DNA from: Acidobacteriota bacterium
GTDB lineage: Bacteria; Acidobacteriota; Blastocatellia; Pyrinomonadales; Pyrinomonadaceae
DNA: 64,000 nt
Direction: 5' to 3'
Assembly (NCBI GenBank): GCA_003223025.1
Contig: QHXR01000004.1
Location: 1-64,000 of the forward strand
A program made the translations under genes and the position numbers. Positions 9,450 through 18,100 of this stretch are shown here, piece after piece. Below the pieces are notes generated by a model that searched no databases, had not been told where the DNA came from, and saw only the letters and a program-made list of their open reading frames with translations. Position 1 is the first letter of the stretch. Each line of letters begins with the position of its first letter.

Positions 9450-9869
9450 ATGCCAAGTCTAGAACAAAAAAAGGGTCGGGTTCGGTTGGTTGTTGCTGAT
9501 GACAACAAAGAGGTACGCGATAAAGTAGTCCAACTGCTGCGTCCTGACTTTGATGTTATCGGTACGGCCGGTGACGGCGGCTCTGCGTGCGAGGCAGTGT
9601 TTTTGCTGAAGCCGGATATCGTCATCCTCGACATCTCGATGTCGGTAATGAGCGGTATAGAAGCGGCGAAGAAAATTAAACGGAAAGGCGCAAAAACAAA
9701 GGCGATCTTTCTGACCGTCCACGAGGATCCCGACTTTGTCCGAGTCGCTTTACGAGCAGGTGCTCGCGGTTACGTCGTGAAGTCACACATGGCGTCGGAT
9801 CTGATAGCAGCGATCAACGCCGCCATCGAAGATAAGCTATTCGTCTCGCCGTCCTGCACTCTAAAATAA
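9450..9869 (+). CDS. Stand-alone receiver (REC) domain protein
   Basis: This 139-residue protein is a NarL-like receiver (D17-D18, phospho-acceptor D61 in DIVILDISMS, Thr in AIFLTVHED, Lys in GYVVKSH) that ends just after alpha-5 and has no HTH. The MP pair normally after the phospho-Asp is MS here. It resembles the receiver of the 8603-9244 regulator and may be its truncated duplicate or a phosphate sink for the neighbouring kinase. A gap of 205 nt separates them. The next gene is convergent. Confidence 0.88.
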   Translation: MPSLEQKKGRVRLVVADDNKEVRDKVVQLLRPDFDVIGTAGDGGSACEAVFLLKPDIVILDISMSVMSGIEAAKKIKRKGAKTKAIFLTVHEDPDFVRVALRAGARGYVVKSHMASDLIAAINAAIEDKLFVSPSCTLK

Positions 9870-9895
9870 GTATTCCAAATCAACCTTTCCGAATT

Positions 9896-10594
9896 CTAAG
9901 CGACCTGTGTCGAGCTATCCTTCATCTTCAAGAATAAACGCCACTGATCCTCAGTTAAGATTCGCATGAGCTTGGACTCAGTCGTCTCTGTCACATATTC
10001 CAACTCCGTTTGAAGTCGAGGAACATCGTACAGCCGGGATGAGATCAAAAGAGTTTTCTTGCTGCAGTCGGACTCGTACAGCTCTGTAATATCGTTCGAC
10101 TGAAAGTCGTTAAGGTCCAGGGCCTGAACAAGTACATTCGTATAGTCGTCGATGAGGCAGCGCAAGACCTTCGTTTCCATCCGCAATCGAGCCGAACGGA
10201 GAGCATCCTTTTGCCGCCTCGACAAGGTTGAGATCAAACTCGCTTCGAAACTCGAACGGTCCTCGATAACCTGGTCCCAGACTCGCGATGAGTACTCCGG
10301 CTCATCCCCGCTAAAACGAACGTACATCCTGATCAGCTTTCTGCCTTCGGTATCGATCATCGGCTCGATACGTGAGAGCTCGCGTTCGGTTAGGCTAAAT
10401 CGATTTCGGATCTCGTTCTTCAGCACCTTCACTTCTAAAATGTCGTTACGTTGTGCGGATGCGGTGACCGGAAAGAAGAGTACAAGAGAGAAGAATGCGA
10501 TAAGCATGAAAGTCGGTAATGAGATCGGGGTCCGCGAAGCATCGTTCAAACGACTTGAGACGAACCTGAATCTGTATTGCTTCGCGTACTTCAT
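9896..10594 (-). CDS. Secreted protein of unknown function
   Basis: A 232-residue protein with a long N-region, a hydrophobic core (FMLIAFFSLVLFFPVTASA) and a likely signal peptidase site at ASA/QR, about residue 48. The mature part is predicted mostly helical and charged, with an Arg/Lys/Glu-rich pattern (LSRIEPMIDTEGRKLIRMYVRF, LSRRQKDALRSARLRMETKVL) recalling Spy/CpxP-like helical periplasmic proteins, but no family is recognised. Its ATG overlaps the stop of the upstream Omp85-like gene (TAATG), so the two are translationally coupled. Confidence 0.75.
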   Translation of the reverse strand: MKYAKQYRFRFVSSRLNDASRTPISLPTFMLIAFFSLVLFFPVTASAQRNDILEVKVLKNEIRNRFSLTERELSRIEPMIDTEGRKLIRMYVRFSGDEPEYSSRVWDQVIEDRSSFEASLISTLSRRQKDALRSARLRMETKVLRCLIDDYTNVLVQALDLNDFQSNDITELYESDCSKKTLLISSRLYDVPRLQTELEYVTETTESKLMRILTEDQWRLFLKMKDSSTQVA

Positions 10595-11769
10595 TAGAAA
10601 GCCTCAGTAACGCCGAGAGAAATCGTGTAGCCGGCACGGCCGAATCCGAAATCGGCTCGATAGTTGATGTGGTTGGTCTTGTCGAGTTTGAATCTGATGC
10701 CCGCTCCGGCCGATGGCATGATTTTGTCCAATCTGAATTTGTCCCAGCTCGGAGCGATTCCGCCGATGCCGGCGAACGCGACAAAGCCGAGACGGTAACG
10801 GAGCTCCTGTCGATATTCGACCTGACCGGCGAGCAGCCTCCGGTCCTGAAATTCACCGCCGGTATAGCCGCGCAGAACGCTACTCGCACCGAAAAAACAA
10901 AGATCGAAGAATGGAGCCGTGTCGCTCACAGAACAACCCTTGGCGTTGTAGGCGAGAACGCGCTTCGGGCCTATGGAGCGAAAGCCGCTGTACGTGAGTG
11001 AGTAGGTTTGATAATCGCGATTGCTTCCAAGCGGCTTCGCAAAAAAGTCCGCCTTAAAATCCATCAACGTGCCTTTGCGAGGATAGAACACGCTGTCGCG
11101 AAGATCGCGCTGTACATGAAACCCGATCGCCGCTGTCGTCGACACGAGATCGATCGCCGGGATCTCAAACCCACCCGGCGTCGGCTCGCCGCCCAGGTGC
11201 ACCGTCAATTTTCGATACTGGTAGCGTGGTCCGACGAAGATCCTTTTACCGAAGTTCCGCATGAACTCGCCAAAGATGAACGAGCCTGATTGCTTGATCT
11301 CAGTGCTTATTCCCTCGCTTCCGGGGATGCGGCCGATCCCGAAAAAATCGTAGTTCGCCCTTCCCTTTCCAACTGCAAAAGATGTCTGGTATTTGTTTTC
11401 GCTGAAGTATAGCCGGCCCCCAAAAATGCCGGCCCGGCTGCCGCTGCTAGTGAAGGCGGCAGCTCCTCCGATCGTGGAAGGAGGTGAGAGTTCGTCTTTC
11501 GGATTGAGCTTAAAAACGTACCCGACCGCCATGATCAGTCCTGATCCGAAGGTCGGGCTTACGATGGGGATGGGCGCGAAGATCCAACTTCCGCGCTTTT
11601 CCTTTTTAGGTTTGTCGTCATCGTCGTTCGCTGTCGAGTTCGACGATGACTTGTCATCATGTTGCTTTTGCTGCTTTCCCTTTCCGGGCGTCGGCGACGC
11701 CGTCTGACCGAAACCGAACGGCGACGCAAGGAGAATGGCAAAAACCGCTACGACGAAACGGCGCGTCAT
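10594..11769 (-). CDS. Omp85/BamA-family outer-membrane beta-barrel without POTRA domains
   Basis: The ATG at 11769 is preferred because AGGAG lies about 7 nt before it; a longer reading frame from 11850 adds only a basic, non-signal stretch. The 391-residue product has a signal peptide (FVVAVFAILLASPFGFGQ), a charged low-complexity linker of about 45 residues, and a 16-strand-type D15/BamA barrel. The lid-loop motif VLRGYTGGEF (VRGF/Y class) is present and the protein ends in aromatic Phe. POTRA repeats are absent, so it is unlikely to be BamA itself. It resembles small TamA- or patatin-associated Omp85 barrels. It lies between a secreted protein it is coupled to and the Trp/Tyr/Gly-rich protein upstream. 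Confidence 0.85.
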   Translation of the reverse strand: MTRRFVVAVFAILLASPFGFGQTASPTPGKGKQQKQHDDKSSSNSTANDDDDKPKKEKRGSWIFAPIPIVSPTFGSGLIMAVGYVFKLNPKDELSPPSTIGGAAAFTSSGSRAGIFGGRLYFSENKYQTSFAVGKGRANYDFFGIGRIPGSEGISTEIKQSGSFIFGEFMRNFGKRIFVGPRYQYRKLTVHLGGEPTPGGFEIPAIDLVSTTAAIGFHVQRDLRDSVFYPRKGTLMDFKADFFAKPLGSNRDYQTYSLTYSGFRSIGPKRVLAYNAKGCSVSDTAPFFDLCFFGASSVLRGYTGGEFQDRRLLAGQVEYRQELRYRLGFVAFAGIGGIAPSWDKFRLDKIMPSAGAGIRFKLDKTNHINYRADFGFGRAGYTISLGVTEAF

Positions 11770-11863
11770 GACAATTCTCCTGACGGCGTCCGCGCGCCGG
11801 GATCGACTGCTGTCGATCGAATATCTATCGCATTGAATTGCGAACAGCACTGCTTCACCTCAG

Positions 11864-14215
11864 CTATCGACGTCTTCCACCGCCACGGAATCCACCGCCG
11901 CCGCGATACCCGCCGCCGTAACCGCGATATCCTCCGGAACCGTAACGCGATCCGGAGCTTGTTCCGTATCGAGATCCCGAATTGGAGCGATTGTACGTAT
12001 TCGAGCGAGTCGAGGTCGACGGTTTGTATCGATCGTAATTCGTCGCACCTCGCTGACGATTGCTCCTTTCCGAACTTAGATTGCCCATCGTGCCGGCATC
12101 GGTTCCGCGACTTCCGGCACGGTCGTGCGGAGTCGGTGTATTGACCCCGCCCCAATTTCCGTTACCGTTGTATTTCTGCCAGCCGCTACCGGTATTTCGA
12201 TATACGTTGCCGTTGCGACCGGCGTACATATCGCCGCCCGCAGTCTTGATCGCAGCACCGCTTCCGCGAACTCCGTCACGTGCGATCGCCGCTCCGCCGC
12301 CCGATGTTCTGATACCGGCTGTAGTGCCGCGTCCGGTCGTGACATGTCCCGTCCGGGCAGTCTGACCGCCGCGCGTTACAACGGATTTTCCCCACGATCC
12401 ATAAGGTCCAGATCCTTGTCTCGTTGCAGCACCCGTTCCCGTGCGCCTGTTGTATGCGACCGCCGCACTGCGACTTCCGAACGGCCCCGAGACTCTGGCG
12501 CCGCGAGCAATCGTTCCCGTGTATGGGTTGTAACCGCCCCAGCCTGCACCGCCACGCCACGGACCCCAGGCTCCCCAGGCCGCGCCCCACATCGCTCCGA
12601 CTGCAAACGCGCCCCATCCGTAGGTAACCGGCCAGCCCCAGTAGTATGGATAGCCCATCCCGTAATAGAAGTAAGGCGCGTACCACCATCCGGTTCCCCA
12701 CCACATGCATGAGCCCCAACCGTAAGAGGCCGGATAATAACCCATGTAGCCGCTCGTATAGCTCGCCTCGATCTGACCGCCTTCGGTCTCTTCCTGTTTT
12801 ACATAAGTGACGTTGTAAACGGGCGAGCTCGCGGGGATCTGATATATCTCGTCAGGAACCGATTTAGCCGTCGACCAGGGGCCGATCGGTGCAGATGACT
12901 GAAACCAGACCGCGTTGAGACACAGATAATAAGTGTCTCCGGACTTGATCACTTTCTCGGGAGTGTTTACGGCGTAGAACAGAGACGTACCTTCGATCGG
13001 CTTGAAATCGGGATCGCCGTAGTATTTCACCGCCGCTTGTTCCGCTGCCTTAGGATCGACTATCGCGATAGTCGGAACTTGCGAGATCAGAACCGCGTCC
13101 TTTGCCTGCTCAGTTCCGGGTACGGTCGATAGGATTTTCGCCGCAGAACTGTCTGCCGGGATCTTTGCAAAATCCGCCGGAAGGTCCGGAGTCGCGAACG
13201 TCCACGGGCCGTCGAGCGACGTCGAACGGAACCAGCGTCCGGAAGCGAGGTAGTAATACTTGTGTTCCTTATTGTCGAGGAAAAGGTCGCTGTTGGTATT
13301 GGTCACGAACAGAAGGTTCGTCCCTTTCACCACCGACCAGATCGGCTGCCCCTGGAACATGATTACTTCGGCAGGCGTCGTCGAATAAAAAACTCCCGGC
13401 ACTGCTTCCGTAACGGTTGGCGGAGGTATCGCCGCAGCCAGTCCGGCCCACTGCTTATCAGCCTTGACCGCCTTCATTTCGTCCGGCAGCGACATCGTTC
13501 TCGTCCACGAGCCTTTCGGATCCGACGCCGTCAGCCACTGTTTGCCCGTGTAGACGTAAAACTCATTTTCTTTGTTGTCGCGAAACACCGGAAAGTTTGA
13601 GTTGACGATGAATTCGAGATTCTTGGTACCATTTACCTTTGCAAAGACCGGCTCGCCATCGATCTGTACCATGATCGCAATCTTGTTCGTGAAGAAGATC
13701 TCCGGCGGATCGCTCTTGAGATCGCCGCTCTTGACCGGTGTTTCGTTCTTTTCGAGACTTGCAACGATGCGATCGAGGGCGACTGTCATCGTGGAGTCCT
13801 TCGGCATGAAGGTTTTTACAAGGGCATCGTAAGTCGGCTTCGTTGCTTCGTCTTCGACCGCCGGGAAAGTTGTTTCGATGATCTCAAGATTACTGAGAAG
13901 AACCGTCCGCTTCTCGACATCAGCGGCCGTCTGAGCGCGGATCGTCGCAATGCCGACTACCGACTCCGCACCGGTCGGTGTCAATGAGAACGCCGTCCGG
14001 AATTCCAACTGCTTGTAATCCTTCCACGAGTCGACCTGCGGTTGGCAGTAGATCAACCTTCCGACCGAAGCGGTCTTCTCGCGCGGCCAGCCCGGGTCCT
14101 GCGGAGCGTTTTTCGCGGGAGGCTGGGCCTGAACGGGAGTACGGGGAAGCAGGATCAACGTTGGCAATGTGACCAAATTGATGATCAGAAATATGGCGAT
14201 TCGTGAATGCCTCAT
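11864..14215 (-). CDS. Secreted repeat protein with Trp/Tyr/Gly-rich C-terminus
   Basis: From ATG 14215 (GAGG about 8 nt upstream) this encodes about 783 residues. A signal peptide (IAIFLIINLVTLPTLILL, cleavage near VQAQ) is followed by three related modules of roughly 95 residues. Each ends in a pattern like GxWxxSxxxxGPWxxAxxxPxxxxxIP: GKQWLTASDPKGSW, SGRWFRSTSLDGPW, NAVWFQSSAPIGPW. After residue about 490 the composition changes to a hydrophobic WGxG/YYxG-rich segment and then a Gly/Arg/Ser tail (GGGYRGGGGFRGGGRRR). Similar proteins have been labelled carbohydrate-binding family V/XII, but I see no catalytic motif. An extracellular or surface structural role is plausible. Codon use is strongly biased in the tail. 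Confidence 0.82.
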   Translation of the reverse strand: MRHSRIAIFLIINLVTLPTLILLPRTPVQAQPPAKNAPQDPGWPREKTASVGRLIYCQPQVDSWKDYKQLEFRTAFSLTPTGAESVVGIATIRAQTAADVEKRTVLLSNLEIIETTFPAVEDEATKPTYDALVKTFMPKDSTMTVALDRIVASLEKNETPVKSGDLKSDPPEIFFTNKIAIMVQIDGEPVFAKVNGTKNLEFIVNSNFPVFRDNKENEFYVYTGKQWLTASDPKGSWTRTMSLPDEMKAVKADKQWAGLAAAIPPPTVTEAVPGVFYSTTPAEVIMFQGQPIWSVVKGTNLLFVTNTNSDLFLDNKEHKYYYLASGRWFRSTSLDGPWTFATPDLPADFAKIPADSSAAKILSTVPGTEQAKDAVLISQVPTIAIVDPKAAEQAAVKYYGDPDFKPIEGTSLFYAVNTPEKVIKSGDTYYLCLNAVWFQSSAPIGPWSTAKSVPDEIYQIPASSPVYNVTYVKQEETEGGQIEASYTSGYMGYYPASYGWGSCMWWGTGWWYAPYFYYGMGYPYYWGWPVTYGWGAFAVGAMWGAAWGAWGPWRGGAGWGGYNPYTGTIARGARVSGPFGSRSAAVAYNRRTGTGAATRQGSGPYGSWGKSVVTRGGQTARTGHVTTGRGTTAGIRTSGGGAAIARDGVRGSGAAIKTAGGDMYAGRNGNVYRNTGSGWQKYNGNGNWGGVNTPTPHDRAGSRGTDAGTMGNLSSERSNRQRGATNYDRYKPSTSTRSNTYNRSNSGSRYGTSSGSRYGSGGYRGYGGGYRGGGGFRGGGRRR

Positions 14216-14404
14216 ATAAAACACCTCGTAGCTAGTAACTAATTTTCAAACGCCGCCGGGCTCGTTTCGATGTCGACTAGAATCTAGATTTCGCGCCAAT
14301 CGCAGGTAATGCCCGATCCCCGGCCGTTTTGCGATCACATCGCGATATACCGGTGTTTGGCGCAGGATAATCGATACTTTAGAGTTCTGAAGCGTTCGGC
14401 GGAA

Positions 14405-14420
14405 CTGTTACTTTTTACAG
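14405..14420. promoter_or_regulatory. CTGT-N8-ACAG dyad (site 1)
   Basis: Reads CTGTTACTTTTTACAG. It lies 190 bp upstream of the leftward Trp/Tyr/Gly-rich protein gene and just after the phosphopantetheinyl transferase stop. It is one of 13 related 16-bp dyads between 14.4 and 41.2 kb, and is the most distant from a start codon apart from the 33-kb trio. Confidence 0.65.
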
Positions 14421-14430
14421 CTAAGAGGCG

Positions 14431-15156
14431 TTATAGAAGGTGAGTTACGAGGGCGGCGCATGTGTTGTCTCGTTCGATCAGATGAGCCTGAAATCGACCG
14501 GCCCCGCCGTACTGCACCGGGGCGTGATTTAGGTGGACATCCGGTGAGAGGTCGAATTCGAACGCATCCAGACCGAACGGCAATCCCTCTCCGATTGATT
14601 TCAGCGCCGATTCTTTAAGGCTCCAAAGGTTGAAGAAAGTCCGAAGCCGCGTGGCATCGGTCGCCTCATCCACTATCCTCGCCTCATTTTCCGAAAAGAA
14701 TTCGTGAGCCAACTCGGTTGCCTCGATGTTTCGCGTTTGATCCTCGATGTCGGTGCCGATCCCGTGAGTGAATGACCAGGCGCCGAGAAAGCCTAACTGG
14801 CAGGAAGAAAAACTAAACCACAGTCCGCGGACACTCGAGAGATACGGCCGACCTTTATCGGTTTCGTAGAATTCAATGTTCCTCAGTGCCCTCGTCGATC
14901 CGAGTGCACGAGCGCCGCAGTATTTCCGAAATGCCCGTCGCTGGATGAAATGGTTCTTATCATTCGCGTTCAGAAACGTGTCGGCACTCACCAACTCGGC
15001 ATTCGAAAGAACAGTCGCACAATGCACCGATGTGTTTTCGTCATCTGAGAATGGGACAAACAGAACCTGCGCGGAATCGCGCGCAGTCGTAGGTGTCCAA
15101 TCCTCCGCCGTGGATTTGAAAAGGTTATTTACCCAATCGCTGTCGTCCAATTTCAT
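14431..15156 (-). CDS. 4'-phosphopantetheinyl transferase (Sfp type)
   Basis: The 241-residue protein carries the two hallmarks of Sfp-type transferases: GTDIEDQTR (Mg2+-binding Asp and following acidic residue, about residues 133-141) and the FFNLWSLKESALKSIGEGL block (W-x-x-K-E-A/S). It would move the phosphopantetheine arm from CoA onto the conserved Ser of a carrier domain. Its start lies 6 nt after the stop of the giant synthetase whose carrier domain carries GGHS, so activating that carrier is the obvious job. It is the last gene of the leftward Dap-polymer operon. Confidence 0.93.
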   Translation of the reverse strand: MKLDDSDWVNNLFKSTAEDWTPTTARDSAQVLFVPFSDDENTSVHCATVLSNAELVSADTFLNANDKNHFIQRRAFRKYCGARALGSTRALRNIEFYETDKGRPYLSSVRGLWFSFSSCQLGFLGAWSFTHGIGTDIEDQTRNIEATELAHEFFSENEARIVDEATDATRLRTFFNLWSLKESALKSIGEGLPFGLDAFEFDLSPDVHLNHAPVQYGGAGRFQAHLIERDNTCAALVTHLL

Positions 15157-15162
15157 AACGCA

Positions 15163-18100
15163 TCAGGCTGCAAGATCGGGAAATAACTTTACGATGACCT
15201 CGAAGGCAGCGAGCGAGATCGCGTAGATCGCCAACGTATTACGCCCGACGAATTGAACCGCACCGGCGACAACCGCCGGCGGCTGAAAGCGGCTCGGGCC
15301 GCGCATGAAGAGAGTCATGCACAGGACCAGAATCGCGAGTCCGACGATGAAGACGTCCGTCTGCAGGGATGTAAATTTGAATTCAATTTTCTCTTGACCG
15401 ACATAAATTACCGCCGCGAAAATGCACGCCGCCAGTCTCAGCAATCCGACGCTGGTAATAGTCCGTCGGATGAGACCTCGTTCATCGTCCAGCGAACCTT
15501 CGTCGACGAACATTCTTTGAGATAGTCCGAAAAGCGCCCACAGCCATCCTTCAGCTCCGTAGTCGAACGCCTTCGCCATCGGCGGCACCAAAGTAAAAAG
15601 AATCAACGCGAAGATGACGAAGGCTATCCAACCGAATTTTTCGAGAAGCGATGCGGCGTGTGGGCGGATCAGCCGGATCGCCGCGAAGCTTAAAAGAATA
15701 TTTGGAGCAACCCATTTCCAGTCGTTGTTCGAACTGTCGAGCAAGGTCAGTCCAACTCCGATCGCGATCCATTGAAACGGAACTTTTCGCGTCTTCGCAT
15801 AACCCATCAGAAAGAAGAACGCGGGGGCAGCGAGCCGCCCAAAAACGCTCCACCAGCGATCGTTATCGACAAAGAAATAACCGAAGTGATCGATCGTTAC
15901 GAAGATGATCGCGGCGACCTTCAGCCAGTCCGTGTTGTCCACCAAACTCGAACGTTCAGTCTCCGCGTCATCGACCGGCGAATCAAAATCAAATGTCGAT
16001 TCCGATCCGGGTACTGCAGCGAGTGATCCGGTGACAGGTTCCGCCGGGCTTCCCTCGTACGTCGCTGTCGCTAAGCGAAATTCTTTAAGAACGAGAGACA
16101 GCGGCAACAGATTCGATTCAGGTGCGATGATCGCCCCGCCCATGACGGTCGCTCCGACATTCACGGTGCATCCGTCTTGAATGTGCGTACGCTTCACTTT
16201 CAGCGTCATGTCTTCGAACGTATGGAGCTGCAGAAAGCCGTCGATATAGCAGTCGCTGCCGAAGTTGATCGCGTTCCAATCAAAACATTGCATTGGCTGA
16301 AATATTATTGTCCGGGAACCGATCCGACAGCCGAACATCTTGAGAATGGAATTCGCGATGGTTGTCCCGGCGAAGAACCGAAGCGGCTCGCGACACCATA
16401 CAAAGAAGCAGTCCTGGGCGAAAAAATATGCAAAATGTTTCAACGACCAGAACGGTGTTGCGTGCTCACTTCCCCATTTTCCGACAAGTACTTTTTTGAC
16501 GGACACACTTAGAAGGACGAGGCCGACTTCGGTCATCAACAGCGCCGCGACGGCTGCGAGGACCGGTTGAAAATTCAGTTCTGAGAAAGAAAGATAGAGG
16601 ATCGCGAAAATAATTCCTTCGGTGATCGGCTGGAGTCCGACGCCGATCACGTCATTCATCAAAACGCGCGTAAAGAACAGACGGAACGAAGGGCGAGTGT
16701 GAGCTTCATTCTGCGTTCCGACCGATGTGCTCGGAAACTCAACCGGCGGATTTCCCGCAACCGTGAGAGGCTCGGCGGGTCGCGACCACATCTGACGCCG
16801 ATATTGAATCTCGCTGCACGGTGTTGAAACGCCAACCAGGAAGTTCTCGGGAAACTGTCCGTATTCGGCGATGCAGTTATTGCCTGTGAAAAAATTTCTC
16901 GGCATGTCGAGACGGCGAAGCGTGAAATGCTCTGCGCCGTAATCCAACATGTTCGTAAATGAACCGCTCGACCAGAAAACCTGCGCATCCGCACTCGCAG
17001 TCTCGGGAACGAGATTGAACATCACATCACACTCCGACGCGCCAACTCTCGGAAATCGAACGCCGGCGATCGCTCGCAGGTATTGCCCGGTGATGGTCCA
17101 TGTCCACTGCCGTTGGATCGTGTTTAGCTTATTCATTCGATACATCAGCAACGCTCCGCGGATCCCGTGCGACGGGTATAGTCCGGGACTCGCCGGCGTG
17201 TAGCGAATGAAGATGCAGCCGAGAAGAGATGTAACTACGATCGTGAGCCACGTCGTCACAAAGCCGCAGATCACCAGCGGCCAGATTATCTCGAAGAACG
17301 TGGCCGATTCCGGATGATCGCCGTACATCGTGTCTCCGGCGAGAAACACACTACGGGTGAGCCAGAAAATTACAGCGATGGGAAGTGCGTTGAGCCAGAA
17401 CGAAATGAAAACCTGCATCAGCACGTTGCCGGTTTCGAGTGCCCAGATCGGATATTTGTACTCGCACGCCTTGGCCGTCCGTTTCAATTGAGTGCAGCGT
17501 CCTGCAAACCGGGCCGGAGAGCTTTCCCACACTTCGTTCTCGCCAACGTTGTTAAGAATTGGAGTAAACGGTGTGATCCACGTTCCTTTCCCAATGGTCA
17601 CATTGTTTGCTATCGCGGCCCGCATCGAGATCTTGCATCCATCTTCCAAGCGAACCGGACCGACACGAAAAGTTTGGCCTGACCAACTCGTAGTTTGAAT
17701 ATAAGAACCGCTTTGGAGCGCGACATTGTCGCCGATCGAGATCAGATCGAGTGGCCCGGTGAGAAGAGCATCACGGGCGCTTTGAAGATTTTCTCCGATC
17801 GTCGCTCCGAGTTGGCGCAGCATGAATGCTCTCAGCGGTGCACTTCGGTACAACGCGTCGAACGGCATCATCACCGTCGTTTCGAGTCTTCCGATACACC
17901 AGATCCGGAGATGCATCCTGCTCCACTTCGGATACACGCCGGGCGTCACATTGTTCTTGTAGATGTGCCCGCCCATGAAAAATTTGATGACCATCGCCCA
18001 CAACAGGAAGACAAACGGCGTGACAAGTACGATCAGGAAAAAGAACAGGCTGACGACGATGACGCCGAAGAGTCCGGCGGTCATCAGCAATGAGCCGTCC

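Noticed and set aside
12125-12712. 195-codon rightward ORF
   Set aside because: Antisense shadow of the GC-rich Trp/Tyr/Gly-rich secreted protein gene.
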